Shown piece by piece: positions 7,378 through 16,456 of a DNA stretch of 64,000 nt (position 1 is the stretch's first letter; every line of letters begins with the position of its first letter). A program made the translations under genes and the position numbers. The notes below the pieces were generated by a model. That model did not search any database. It was not told the origin of the DNA and saw nothing but the letters and a program-made list of their open reading frames with translations. Origin of the DNA: an uncultured Pelagibacteraceae bacterium (GTDB lineage Bacteria; Pseudomonadota; Alphaproteobacteria; Pelagibacterales; Pelagibacteraceae); contig CACETY010000005.1 in NCBI GenBank assembly GCA_902562645.1, positions 1-64,000 on the forward strand, written 5' to 3'.

Positions 7378-8277
7378 TTAATTAAAGTATTTTAAAGCAA
7401 AGAATACAGTTATTGGGACTGTTATTAAAGACATCAAAGTTGAAACAACAATTGTACTAGAAATATTATCTACAATTTCTTTTGGAGAATACAAAGAGGC
7501 AACTAAATAACAAAGAATGGCACTAGGCATCGATGATTGTATTAATAAAACTCCTGCTGCGAAGCCAGATAAATTAAAAAAAGATATCAGAGCAAAACCA
7601 ATTAAAGGACCTATAATAACTCTTCCAGTGGATGTAATTAAAGCGTCCTTAAATGAAAAAACTTTCATTTGTGTTAGAGAGACACCTAGAGACATTAAAA
7701 TCATTACAATCATTCCGTAAGCTAAAAGCATAACAGTATTCAAAACAAATATGGGTAAAGGTATTTCAAAATATAGAAATAGAATTGTTGCAACTATTGC
7801 ATAAAATGACGGACTTTTAACTATTACATTTAAATCAAATTCTCTTTTTGCAAGAAATATATTTAAAGTGAAATGCAATAAAACAACTAAAGATGATATA
7901 GCTGCAGCTATTCCCATACCAAGTTTTCCGTAAGCAAATAAACAAATTGGGATACCCATATTGCCAGTATTAGGTAAAAAGAATGTTGGTAATTCTCTTA
8001 GATAATCTTTTTTCATTAATAATAGGAAAATTAATCCAACAATCAAAAAAGAAGTCAAAAGTATAAGAGCGTATAAAAAATACTCAGAGAACATTGCAAA
8101 AGTTACACCGCTAGCTGATATAGAAAATATTACTATTGAGGGTGTGCCAAAATTAGCTGAATAAGTTGTTATAAAAGATGTATCAAAATTTGGATTCTTT
8201 TTGCCGAGAAAGTAACCAATAGCTACAATAAAAAAAACTGGAAATAGAACTTCAAAAAGTTTGATATAAAGTTCCAT
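7378..8277 (-). CDS. AEC-family (auxin efflux carrier-like) transporter
   Basis: A 299-residue protein with about ten helices. FLPNTGNMGIPICLFAYGKLG corresponds to the conserved NxGxxGxP crossover of the Mem_trans family, and the C-terminal half has QSSMPSAILCYLVASLY. Bacterial members export or import small carboxylates or amino acids. Its ATG overlaps the stop codon of hom by one base (TAATG), so the two are probably translationally coupled, which hints at a homoserine, threonine or related substrate; that is inference only. Confidence 0.85.
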   Translation of the reverse strand: MELYIKLFEVLFPVFFIVAIGYFLGKKNPNFDTSFITTYSANFGTPSIVIFSISASGVTFAMFSEYFLYALILLTSFLIVGLIFLLLMKKDYLRELPTFFLPNTGNMGIPICLFAYGKLGMGIAAAISSLVVLLHFTLNIFLAKREFDLNVIVKSPSFYAIVATILFLYFEIPLPIFVLNTVMLLAYGMIVMILMSLGVSLTQMKVFSFKDALITSTGRVIIGPLIGFALISFFNLSGFAAGVLLIQSSMPSAILCYLVASLYSPKEIVDNISSTIVVSTLMSLITVPITVFFALKYFN

Positions 8278-9575
8278 TAAAATAATCTTATTAATACTGG
8301 ATTTTTAATTATATTTTGATTTAATTTAAATGATTTAATACATTTTTGAGAACTTAATTCATTTGCATCATGAGTAATAATTACAATTGATGCAGTTCTC
8401 TTTTTACTATCTGGAATCTGTATAATTCTTTGAATTGATATCTTATGATTTGCAAAAATTTTTGTAATAGATGACAAAACTCCTGGTTTATCTTTAACTT
8501 CCAGTCTCACATAAAGTGAATTAGATGAAATATCTTTATTAAAAATTTTTGGTTTTTGTCTTTTTGTTCTAGTAATTCCAAAAGGAAATTTTATATTTCC
8601 TCTTAAAATAGACAACAGGTCTGACATTATCGCAGATGATGTTGGTCCAGGCCCCGCCCCTTCTCCTTGTAAAACACTTTCTCCTATTGGCGATCCATTT
8701 AAAATTACAGCATTCATCACACCACTAACATTCCCGATATATGAGTCTTTGTTAACCAAGCAGGGATGAACTCTTTCGAAAATACTATTTTTAATAATCT
8801 CTGTAATACCAAGTAATTTAATTCTAAAATTTAACTGATTGGCTATTTCAATATCTTTAAATTCTATATTTTCAATACCTTCCATCAAACATTTTGATTT
8901 TGAAATTTTTTTATTAAATGATAAAGATGAAAGGATTCTTATTTTTGCCAAAGCATCATATCCGTTTAAGTCTAATTTAGGATTTCCAGGTTCAGCATAA
9001 CCAAGGTTTTGAGCTTTTTTTAAAACACTAACAAAACTATCTTTAGTTTTTTCCATCTCGGACAAAATATAATTACATGTGCCATTAAGAATTCCATAAA
9101 CTTTTGCTATTTTATTAGTTGCAAGACCTTCTTTTATAGTTCTAATTATTGGTATACCTCCAGCCACAGATGCTTCGAATTCTAAATTTACTTTATTTTT
9201 TTCAGCTAATTCACCTAGCTTATCTCCATGTTTAGATATGAGTGCTTTATTTGGTGTAATAACATGAATTTTATTTTTTAACGCGGTTTCAATAACTTTC
9301 TTTGATATTCCATCTGATAAACCTATTGCTTCGATTATTATATGAAGATTTTTTATTTTTAAAATATCTAAAGGGTTTGAATAAAATATTTTTTTGTTTA
9401 TTTTAAATTTTCTTTTTTTGTTTTTATTTTTAGCTGAAATACCAACAACTTTTATTTTCTTTCCAGTTTTAATTTCAATATCTTTTTTTTTAATATTTAG
9501 CTCATTGTATACATATGATCCTATTTGACCAAGACCGATTACAGCAATATTTATATTTTTACTCATTTTTTTCAT
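8277..9575 (-). CDS. hom: Homoserine dehydrogenase
   Basis: Reduces aspartate semialdehyde to homoserine with NAD(P)H, feeding threonine and methionine synthesis. At 432 residues it has the usual three parts: a nucleotide-binding domain with GLGQIGSYV at 14-22, the catalytic domain (TPNKALISKHG, EASVAGGIPIIRTIKEGL, then GILNGTCNYILSEM), and a C-terminal ACT domain beginning VRLEVKDKPGVLSSI, which normally gives feedback control by threonine. Its ATG overlaps the stop of the small lipoprotein gene (ATGA). The O-acetylhomoserine sulfhydrylases at 11.9-15.4 kb are its pathway partners. Confidence 0.97.
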   Translation of the reverse strand: MKKMSKNINIAVIGLGQIGSYVYNELNIKKKDIEIKTGKKIKVVGISAKNKNKKRKFKINKKIFYSNPLDILKIKNLHIIIEAIGLSDGISKKVIETALKNKIHVITPNKALISKHGDKLGELAEKNKVNLEFEASVAGGIPIIRTIKEGLATNKIAKVYGILNGTCNYILSEMEKTKDSFVSVLKKAQNLGYAEPGNPKLDLNGYDALAKIRILSSLSFNKKISKSKCLMEGIENIEFKDIEIANQLNFRIKLLGITEIIKNSIFERVHPCLVNKDSYIGNVSGVMNAVILNGSPIGESVLQGEGAGPGPTSSAIMSDLLSILRGNIKFPFGITRTKRQKPKIFNKDISSNSLYVRLEVKDKPGVLSSITKIFANHKISIQRIIQIPDSKKRTASIVIITHDANELSSQKCIKSFKLNQNIIKNPVLIRLF

Positions 9576-9781
9576 TTATCTAATTTAGGAAAATCACTTA
9601 GTTCTCCATATTTGATAACAATACTTTTAAACTCATCAAAAGAGGTTTCGTTTTCAAAATTTAGTTTTGTAATATCTGAATTTGCATTTTCCTCTTCAAC
9701 CTTCCACATTGAAACAGGATGATTTAGAGAACAATGTGATAAAATAATTAGAAATAATATCATTAGTATTTTTTTATACAT
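9572..9781 (-). CDS. Small putative lipoprotein (69 aa)
   Basis: A hydrophobic signal (KILMILFLIILSHC) ends at Cys17 with a lipobox-like LSHC; the mature part is short, acidic and polar with no motif I know. It overlaps argC upstream by 8 bp and hom downstream by 4 bp, so it is likely translated as part of the operon. It may be an outer- or inner-membrane lipoprotein unrelated to amino-acid synthesis. Function unknown. Confidence 0.6.
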   Translation of the reverse strand: MYKKILMILFLIILSHCSLNHPVSMWKVEEENANSDITKLNFENETSFDEFKSIVIKYGELSDFPKLDK

Positions 9782-10799
9782 TTAGGCCTTCACCTTCATT
9801 AAATTTAAAATAATAATTCATATTTTGCACAGCTTGTCCTCCACCACCTTTAATCAAATTATCAATTGCAGACAATATTAATATTTTATCTTTATATTTG
9901 CTATTACATACGGAAATTAAACAATTATTAGTATTAATTACATCGTTGGTGCTTAAAAATGTATTTATTTTAGAAATTTTCACAAACTTATGACTCTTGT
10001 AATGATTGGTTAAAACATTTTGAATTTTTCTTAGGGTAGCGCCCTTTTTTATATCAACATATATAGTACTTAAAATTCCTCTAAACATTGGTGTTAAGTG
10101 TGGAGTAAAATGAAATTTATTTTTTTTTCCAGTTTTTAAATCTAATTCTTGTTGAATTTCAGAATTATGTCTGTGATTTGCTAGGCCATAAGCACTAAGG
10201 GACTCGTATAGATTTTTATTTTTATATTTTTTATGCACCGCTCTGCCAGCTCCTGAATAACCAGATTTAGAATCTATGATTATTGTTTTGTTATTAATCA
10301 GGTTTTTTTTGATTAGTGGTATCAATGGTATTAATACCGTAGTTGGATAACATCCAGGACAAGATATAATTTTAAATTTTTTTATATATTTTCCACTTAT
10401 TTCAGGAATAGAATAAATACTGTCTTTAATTAGATTTGAGGCGTTATGTCTAATTTTATACCATTTTTCATATTCATTTTTAGTATTTAGCCTAAAATCT
10501 GCAGCAAGATCTATTAGGAGATTATTTTTATTTAGATATTTTGATATAGATTGAGCTTCACCATTTGGAAGTGCTGTAAATATAATATCTACATCTGATA
10601 AGTATTTTTTGTTAAACTTAGAAATCTTTGGTAGTTTAAACTTCTTTAAATCCTTATCATAGAAATCAATTTTTCTTCCAACAGATGAACTGCCACATAA
10701 ATATTTTATATTTATATGTTTATGTTTACAAAGGAGCTTTGTTAACTGCAATCCTATATATCCGGTTGCTCCACAAATAATAACATTTTTCTTAAGCAT
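9774..10799 (-). CDS. argC: N-acetyl-gamma-glutamyl-phosphate reductase
   Basis: Third step of arginine/ornithine synthesis: NADPH reduction of N-acetylglutamyl phosphate. The 341-residue protein has GATGYIGLQL at 10-19 for NADP binding, LIDLAADFRL near 96-104, and the active-site SCPGCYPT with catalytic Cys150. KSGYSGAGRA and HRHNSEI follow as in the long-chain ArgC type. It lies 33 bp after rpsI, the usual alphaproteobacterial order rplM-rpsI-argC. Confidence 0.97.
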   Translation of the reverse strand: MLKKNVIICGATGYIGLQLTKLLCKHKHINIKYLCGSSSVGRKIDFYDKDLKKFKLPKISKFNKKYLSDVDIIFTALPNGEAQSISKYLNKNNLLIDLAADFRLNTKNEYEKWYKIRHNASNLIKDSIYSIPEISGKYIKKFKIISCPGCYPTTVLIPLIPLIKKNLINNKTIIIDSKSGYSGAGRAVHKKYKNKNLYESLSAYGLANHRHNSEIQQELDLKTGKKNKFHFTPHLTPMFRGILSTIYVDIKKGATLRKIQNVLTNHYKSHKFVKISKINTFLSTNDVINTNNCLISVCNSKYKDKILILSAIDNLIKGGGGQAVQNMNYYFKFNEGEGLNV

Positions 10800-10832
10800 A
10801 AATTAATATAACAGTTGAAAATTAAAAAGAAA

Positions 10833-11264
10833 TTATCTTTTAGAGAATTGAAAGCTTCTTCTTGCTTTTGCTCTACCTGGTTTTTTTCTCTCGACAGATC
10901 TAGAGTCTCTGGTTGTAAGTTTTTCCTTACGTAGAGTTGATTTTAGTGTTTCATCAAATTTTAATAAAGCTCTTGAAATTCCGTGTACTAATGCGCCTGC
11001 TTGACCAGTTTGACCCCCTCCAACAACTTTAGATCTAACATCGTAATCAGTAGATTGATTTATTATTTCAAATGGTCTTAAAATTTGCATTTTGTGGTTT
11101 GCTCTAGGAAAATAATCATCAAGTGATTTTCCATTAACATAAAATTTCCCCGTGCCTTTTTTTAACCAAACCTTAGCAACAGATTTTTTTCTTCTCCCTG
11201 TGGCATACTTACTATCTTTAAAATCTAATTTTATCTTCGGTGATGATGCTTGATTGTTTTCCAT
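10833..11264 (-). CDS. rpsI: 30S ribosomal protein S9
   Basis: 143 residues. YATGRRKKSVAKVWLKKGTG and the central GGGQTGQAGALVHGISRAL are diagnostic of uS9, and the tail RAKARRSFQFSKR ends in the Lys-Arg that reaches the P-site tRNA. A short charged N-terminal extension (MENNQASSPKIKLDF) precedes the conserved domain, common in alphaproteobacteria. It is 1 bp from rplM and cotranscribed with it. Confidence 0.98.
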   Translation of the reverse strand: MENNQASSPKIKLDFKDSKYATGRRKKSVAKVWLKKGTGKFYVNGKSLDDYFPRANHKMQILRPFEIINQSTDYDVRSKVVGGGQTGQAGALVHGISRALLKFDETLKSTLRKEKLTTRDSRSVERKKPGRAKARRSFQFSKR

Positions 11265-11265
11265 A

Positions 11266-11724
11266 TTAATTTCTAACTATATTTTTCTCATTAAGTTTGC
11301 TGATTTCAATTACTTTTGGATTTTGTGCACTATGTGGATGATCGGCTCCAGAGTAAATCTTAAGCTTTGACAATTGTTTTTTAGCCAAAGCACCAGATGG
11401 CAACATTCTCTTTACTGCAAGTTTTAATACTTCTTCTGGTTTTTTCTCTAACAATTTTTCAGGAGTTGTTTCCTTAATTCCGCCAGGATATCCTGTGTGT
11501 CTATAATACTTTTTATTCTGAAATTTACTGCCGGTAAATTTTATTTGATCTACGTTTTTAACGACGACAAAATCACCATGATCCATGTGTGGTGTAAAAG
11601 TAGTTTTATTCTTACCTCTTATGATTTTTGATATAACCGTTGCAATTCTACCTACAACTGCTCCAGTTGCATCAATTTCAAACCATTCGCTATTTATCTC
11701 GCCTTTTTTAACAAATTTTGTCAT
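11266..11724 (-). CDS. rplM: 50S ribosomal protein L13
   Basis: 152 residues with the uL13 landmarks WFEIDATGAVVGRIATVISK at the start, DHGDFVVVKN, YYRHTGYPGG, and VKRMLPSGALAKKQLSKLKIY. It assembles early on the large subunit. First gene of the run rplM-rpsI-argC-lipoprotein-hom-transporters. A promoter-like element lies so close upstream that the leader would be only a few bases long. Confidence 0.98.
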   Translation of the reverse strand: MTKFVKKGEINSEWFEIDATGAVVGRIATVISKIIRGKNKTTFTPHMDHGDFVVVKNVDQIKFTGSKFQNKKYYRHTGYPGGIKETTPEKLLEKKPEEVLKLAVKRMLPSGALAKKQLSKLKIYSGADHPHSAQNPKVIEISKLNEKNIVRN

Positions 11725-11734
11725 GGATGCGGGA

Positions 11735-11763
11735 TTAATACTTATTATTACCTATATTGTCAA
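11735..11763 (-). promoter_or_regulatory. Predicted promoter of rplM-rpsI operon
   Basis: Minus strand TTGACA (11763-11758), 17 bp spacer, TATTAA (11740-11735). The -35 is a perfect consensus match. Transcription would begin around 11728, about four bases before the rplM ATG, so the mRNA would be almost leaderless; alternatively the true promoter lies further upstream. Confidence 0.45.
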
Positions 11764-11870
11764 TTTATTATATTTATATATGACTGAATGGTTGATTGAA
11801 TTATGACCATTTATTAGTAATAATATACCTCAAAAAACGAATTCATAAAATTATAAATTAAAGGAGCCTA

Positions 11871-13202
11871 ATGAGTGATAAAAAAAAAGAATTAAAACCA
11901 AATACATATAAATTTGATACTCTGAGTTTGCATGCAGGTTATCAACCACACAAAAATGCAGGTTCAAGACAAGTTCCAATTTATCAAACAACCTCTTACT
12001 TATTTGATGATGTAGATCATGCTGCAGCTCTTTTTAATTTAGAAAGAGGTGGACACATTTACAGTAGAATTTCAAATCCTACAGTAGGAGTATTAGAGGA
12101 AAGAGTTGCATCTTTAGAAGGTGGAACAGCAGCCCTTGCTACTTCCTCTGGAATGAGTGCAATATTTTTGACCGTAATGACTTTGTGTGAAGCTGGCGAT
12201 CATTTAGTAGTATCATCTCAACTTTATGGAGGAACGGTAAATCTATTTAGACTTACATTGCCAAAATTCGGAATTAAATGCACTTTTGTTAAACCTAGAG
12301 ACACAGAAGGTTTTAAAAAAGCAATACAAAAGAATACTAAAGGAATTTTTGGAGAATTAGTTGGAAATCCAGGTAATGAGATAATGAATATGCCTGAGAT
12401 TGCTAAAATTGCACATGATGCTGGAATTCCATTAATGGTGGATGCTACTTATCAAACTCCATATTTATGTAAACCTTTCGAACATGGAGCTGACATAGTA
12501 GTACACTCTCTAACGAAATGGATGGCAGGACATGGATCTTCAATGGCAGGTATATTAGTTGAAGGTGGAAAATTTGATTGGATGCAAAATGATAAATTTC
12601 CAACAATGACTAAACCATATGAAGGATATCATGGTTTATCTTTTGCAGAGGAATTTGGTCCAACAGCTTTTACTATGAAAGCTAGAGCTGAGGGTATGAG
12701 AGACTTTGGTCCTTGTTTGAGTCCTCAAAACGCATGGAATGTTTTACAAGGTATAGAAACTTTATCTGTAAGAATGAAAAAACATTGTTCAAATGCTGAA
12801 GAAATGGTTAAGTATTTATCTAATCACGAGAGTGTTGCTTGGGTATCTCATCCAAGCGTCCCAGATCATCCAGATCATCAACTAGCAAAAAAACTTTTAC
12901 CTAATGGAAGAGGTTCAATGATTGCATTTGGTATTAAAGGTGGAAAAGATGCTGGTGTTGCATTTATTAATAACGTAAAATTAGCATCACATTTGGCAAA
13001 TGTAGGTGATACGAGGACTTTAGTTATTCATCCCGCATCTGGAACCCATTCGCAAATGGATGAGGCAACTTTGAAGTTTGCTGGATTATCACATGATATG
13101 ATTAGGTTATCTGTTGGTATTGAAGACATCGATGATATAAAAAATGATTTTGAGATTGGTTTTAGGGCTGCAAGAAAACCAAGACTTGTCTCAAATCAAT
13201 GA
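11871..13202 (+). CDS. metY: O-acetylhomoserine sulfhydrylase-like PLP enzyme (copy 1)
   Basis: Cys/Met-metabolism PLP family, 443 residues, the long MetY-type length. It probably adds sulfide or methanethiol to O-acetylhomoserine. Visible: QVPIYQTTSYLF, the phosphate-binding TSSGMSA, VNP-type loop VGNPGNE, PLMVDATYQTPYL, and VVHSLTKWMAGHG with the PLP-binding Lys216. AGGAG precedes the ATG by four bases (GGAGCCTAATG). It overlaps the following hydrolase gene as ATGA. Methionine gamma-lyase cannot be excluded, since the family is hard to split by eye; VDAT in place of the usual VDNT is a small difference from copy 2 (MDNT). Confidence 0.85.
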   Translation: MSDKKKELKPNTYKFDTLSLHAGYQPHKNAGSRQVPIYQTTSYLFDDVDHAAALFNLERGGHIYSRISNPTVGVLEERVASLEGGTAALATSSGMSAIFLTVMTLCEAGDHLVVSSQLYGGTVNLFRLTLPKFGIKCTFVKPRDTEGFKKAIQKNTKGIFGELVGNPGNEIMNMPEIAKIAHDAGIPLMVDATYQTPYLCKPFEHGADIVVHSLTKWMAGHGSSMAGILVEGGKFDWMQNDKFPTMTKPYEGYHGLSFAEEFGPTAFTMKARAEGMRDFGPCLSPQNAWNVLQGIETLSVRMKKHCSNAEEMVKYLSNHESVAWVSHPSVPDHPDHQLAKKLLPNGRGSMIAFGIKGGKDAGVAFINNVKLASHLANVGDTRTLVIHPASGTHSQMDEATLKFAGLSHDMIRLSVGIEDIDDIKNDFEIGFRAARKPRLVSNQ

Positions 13203-14017
13203 AGTTTAAAGTAAATAACAATGAGGTATTTGCCTCAACCGGTGGAAGACCTTTTGATAAAAAAAAACCATTAATTATTTTTGTTCATGGTAGCGGTCTA
13301 ACACATATGACATGGGTACTTCAAACAAGGTACTTTGCTTTTCATGGTTACAACGCTTTAGCTGTTGATCTACCAGGACATGGTTTATCAAGTGGTGAAA
13401 GTCTTAAATCGATCGAAGAAATGGCAGATTGGGTAAATAATGTTATAGATGCTGTCGGTCATAAAGAGGCTTCATTGGTAGGACATTCGCAAGGTTGTTT
13501 AGTTACAGTAGAATGTACATCTCGATACCCAGAAAAAATTAAGACTTTAAGTCTAATGGGTGGAGCCGGTGCTATTCCAATGAATCCAGAACTACTCTCC
13601 TTAGCTGAAAATAATGATCCAAAGGCTGTAGACTTAATGATGGATTGGGCACATGGTCCTGCTGGCCATTTTGGTGGCCACCCTGTGCCCGGATTATACC
13701 ACATCAATACAGGGACCATGTTAGCAAAATCAAGAACAATACAGAATACTTTGGGTGTAGACTTTAGAGCATGTGATAATTATAAAAATGGATTTGATGC
13801 TGCAAAAAAAATAAAATGTCCTACACTCTCTATTTTAGCAACCGATGACAAGATGTGTCCTGTTAAAGAGGGAAAAAAACTTGCGTCTTTAATTGATGGT
13901 AGTCAAGTTGATATTATTGATAATTGTGGACATATGATGTTGTTAGAGGAAGCTGATAGAGTTTTGACAGTTCTCAAAAAATTTATAACAACTAATTATC
14001 CTCCATTATCAAGTTAA
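13199..14017 (+). CDS. Alpha/beta-hydrolase between two metY-like genes
   Basis: 272 residues with the alpha/beta-hydrolase fold: IIFVHGSG oxyanion region, DLPGHGLSSG, nucleophile elbow GHSQG with Ser97, an acid candidate in ILATDDKMCPV, and the histidine in DNCGHMMLLEE. The start codon overlaps the stop of copy 1 of metY (ATGA), and copy 2 follows 61 bp later, so it likely works in the same sulfur amino-acid pathway, for example on an acylated homoserine or a thioester. It is too small for a typical MetX acetyltransferase. Substrate unknown. Confidence 0.8.
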   Translation: MKFKVNNNEVFASTGGRPFDKKKPLIIFVHGSGLTHMTWVLQTRYFAFHGYNALAVDLPGHGLSSGESLKSIEEMADWVNNVIDAVGHKEASLVGHSQGCLVTVECTSRYPEKIKTLSLMGGAGAIPMNPELLSLAENNDPKAVDLMMDWAHGPAGHFGGHPVPGLYHINTGTMLAKSRTIQNTLGVDFRACDNYKNGFDAAKKIKCPTLSILATDDKMCPVKEGKKLASLIDGSQVDIIDNCGHMMLLEEADRVLTVLKKFITTNYPPLSS

Positions 14018-14028
14018 ATTAAAGCTTG

Positions 14029-14059
14029 ATTGTATTTTTTCATTTTAGTTTAATACAAT
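14029..14059 (+). promoter_or_regulatory. AT-rich hairpin upstream of second metY
   Basis: ATTGTATT (14029-14036) and AATACAAT (14052-14059) form a perfect 8-bp inverted repeat around a 15-base loop, followed by TTTTAAAC. It lies in the 61-bp gap between the hydrolase and the second metY. It may be a weak terminator, a binding site, or an mRNA-processing hairpin. Confidence 0.35.
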
Positions 14060-14078
14060 TTTAAACAGAAGGGGAAAT

Positions 14079-15404
14079 ATGAGTAAAAATAAAAATCCAG
14101 AAACAATTGCTCTACATGGCGGAGATTACAGAAGTGATCCAGCTACTACAGCAGTAGCAGTACCGTTATATAGAACAACATCTTATCAATTTAATGATAC
14201 AGATCACGCAGCAAATTTATTTGCACTAAAAGAATTTGGAAACATATACACAAGGATTATGAATCCAACTAATGATGTACTTGAAAAAAGAGTTGCAGCG
14301 CTTGAAGGTGGTCTTGCAGCAGTAACCGTTGGCTCAGGTCAAGCAGCATCAACATTTGCAATAATGAACGTTTGTCAATCAGGTGATAACTTTATTAGCT
14401 CAACTGATTTATATGGAGGTACTGTTAATTTATTTACACACACTCTTAAAAAATTGGGTATTGAATGTAGATATGCAGATCCTTCAGACCCTAGTAATTT
14501 TGAAAAATTAATTGATGAAAAAACGAGATGTTTCTATGCAGAAACTTTACCTAATCCATATTTAAGGGTATTTCCAATTAAAGAAGTTTCTGACATAGGT
14601 AGAAAACATAATATTCCATTAATAATGGATAATACTGCTGCACCTGTAATTTGTAAGCCGTTAGAACATGGGGCTGCTGTTGTAGTTCACTCACTAACTA
14701 AATTTATCGGAGGGCATGGAACAGTTATTGGTGGAGCGCTTGTAGATGGAGGTAATTTCGACTGGACAAAAGATCCGAAAAGACAACCATTGTTTAATGA
14801 GCCTGATGCTAGTTATGGTGGGGCAAAATGGGGTGAAGTAGTACCACAGTTAACAGGTGCAAATGTTTCATTTGCCGTAAGAGCTAGAGTATGTCTGCTT
14901 CGAGATTTAGGAGCTCCTTTAGCACCAGATAATGCATGGGGAATAATTCAAGGTCTAGAAACTGTGCCATTAAGAATGAAACAACATTGTTCTAATGCAG
15001 AGAAAGCTGTTGCATTTTTACAAAAACATAAGAATGTAGAAAGAGTTATCTACCCCACTCTTCACAAAGGTGAAATTGGTGAAAGATCAAAAAAATATAT
15101 GAAGGGTGGTAATGGAGCACTTGTGGGTATCGAGGTCAAAGGTGGAGTTGAAGCAGGTAAAAAATTTATTGAGGCATTAAAAATGTTTTACCATGTAGCA
15201 AATATTGGAGATGCAAGAAGTTTAGCAATTCATCCAGCAACGACTACGCACAGTCAATTAACTGAAGAAGAGCTGCTAGCCGCTGGTGTTACACCAGGAT
15301 ATGTCAGACTTTCTATAGGTATAGAACATCCAGATGACATCATAGCTGATCTCGATCAAGCTTTAGGTGCTTCTGGAAAGCCTAACTTGAAAGCTGTAAG
15401 TTAG
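14079..15404 (+). CDS. metY: O-acetylhomoserine sulfhydrylase-like PLP enzyme (copy 2)
   Basis: 441 residues, same family as copy 1 and clearly its paralogue. VPLYRTTSYQF, TVGSGQAA, AETLPNPYLRVF, PLIMDNTAAP and VVHSLTKFIGGHG (PLP Lys208) are visible; ANIGDARSLAIHPATTTHSQ is the usual C-terminal substrate-site stretch. GAAGGGG lies before the ATG. The two copies differ throughout, so they may use different thiol donors (sulfide versus methanethiol), which would fit an organism relying on reduced sulfur. Its 3' end overlaps the convergent ctaA by 23 bp. Confidence 0.87.
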   Translation: MSKNKNPETIALHGGDYRSDPATTAVAVPLYRTTSYQFNDTDHAANLFALKEFGNIYTRIMNPTNDVLEKRVAALEGGLAAVTVGSGQAASTFAIMNVCQSGDNFISSTDLYGGTVNLFTHTLKKLGIECRYADPSDPSNFEKLIDEKTRCFYAETLPNPYLRVFPIKEVSDIGRKHNIPLIMDNTAAPVICKPLEHGAAVVVHSLTKFIGGHGTVIGGALVDGGNFDWTKDPKRQPLFNEPDASYGGAKWGEVVPQLTGANVSFAVRARVCLLRDLGAPLAPDNAWGIIQGLETVPLRMKQHCSNAEKAVAFLQKHKNVERVIYPTLHKGEIGERSKKYMKGGNGALVGIEVKGGVEAGKKFIEALKMFYHVANIGDARSLAIHPATTTHSQLTEEELLAAGVTPGYVRLSIGIEHPDDIIADLDQALGASGKPNLKAVS

Positions 15405-16413
15405 ATTTTGTATTTATAAATAAAAAATAAATACAAGATGCAACTAAAAAAATAGAACTAATTTGGTGCATAGATGCAATTAATATCTGTGCACCATATA
15501 ATAAAGTAAATATTCCCAAAATAATCTGTAAAATTATAAAAAAACCTAAAACATTTATTGATTTATATAAGTCAGTTTTTTTATTTTTATAAATGTTAAA
15601 TAATAAATATAGATAAAAAAATCCTATAAAATAGGCTAATTTTCTGTGAATAAATTGTACTAAAGAAGGATCACTAAAAGCAGATAATTTAAATAAATTA
15701 GAAACACTATTGTCATTTGGAAAAATTGAATTACCCATTAACGGCCATGAATTATAAATTTTACCAGCATCCATTCCTGAAACAAACGCTCCAATTGAAA
15801 TCTGTACAAAAATCAAAAACAGAAAACTTAAAGGATATATTATATTGATAGTGTTTTGAATGTTGTTTTTAATTTTAATTTTTAAATAATTCCAAAAAAT
15901 TAATGATAAGATAATAAAAGCTACTAATAAATGAACTGATAATCTAAAATGACTTACATCTACCCTATCAACTAGTCCACTGCTTACCATATACCATCCT
16001 ATAAATCCTTGAAAGCATATTAGGGCAAAGATTAAATAAAGATTTATCAATTTTTTAAATTTAATTTTAATTGTGAAATATAATAATGGTATTAGAAAAG
16101 CTATACCAATTAACCTTCCCATGAACCTATGGGCCCATTCCCACCAAAAGATTACTTTAAATTCTTGCATACTCATATCATAATTTTGTAGTTTAAATTC
16201 AGGTATCTCTTTGTATAAATCAAAATACATAATCCATTCAGAATCATTAAGTGGTGGTAAAAAACCAGAGAATAATTGCCATTGGGTGATTGATAATCCA
16301 GAATCGGTTAATCTCGTTAAACCTCCAACAACAATCATTCCAGAAATGATCCAAAACATACTTATAAGCCATATTGATATTTGATTATTAACCTTAAGAT
16401 TTTCACTATACAT
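15382..16413 (-). CDS. ctaA: Heme A synthase
   Basis: Oxidises heme O to heme A for cytochrome c oxidase. The 343-residue membrane protein has about eight helices and family motifs: GGLTRLTDSGLSITQWQ after the first helix, FWWEWAHRFMGRLIG with a heme-ligand histidine, FQGFIGWYMVSSGL, HFRLSVHLLVAF, FVSGMDAGKIYNSWP, and FIHRKLAY in the second half. This is the larger alphaproteobacterial (type 2) form. Its C-terminal codons overlap the convergent second metY gene. Confidence 0.95.
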   Translation of the reverse strand: MYSENLKVNNQISIWLISMFWIISGMIVVGGLTRLTDSGLSITQWQLFSGFLPPLNDSEWIMYFDLYKEIPEFKLQNYDMSMQEFKVIFWWEWAHRFMGRLIGIAFLIPLLYFTIKIKFKKLINLYLIFALICFQGFIGWYMVSSGLVDRVDVSHFRLSVHLLVAFIILSLIFWNYLKIKIKNNIQNTINIIYPLSFLFLIFVQISIGAFVSGMDAGKIYNSWPLMGNSIFPNDNSVSNLFKLSAFSDPSLVQFIHRKLAYFIGFFYLYLLFNIYKNKKTDLYKSINVLGFFIILQIILGIFTLLYGAQILIASMHQISSIFLVASCIYFLFINTKSNLQLSS

Positions 16414-16456
16414 AGAAGGATAAATATAATAATTTTTTAATTATCCAAATATATAA

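Noticed and set aside
11585-11806. Plus-strand frame of 73 codons across the rplM start
   Set aside because: It is antisense to rplM and its promoter region, with no ribosome-binding site or family similarity.
11765-11870. SAM-II/SAM-V-like riboswitch upstream of the first metY
   Set aside because: A short inverted pair (ATGGT/ACCAT) with a GATT-containing loop is present, but the conserved downstream pseudoknot strand is not convincing.
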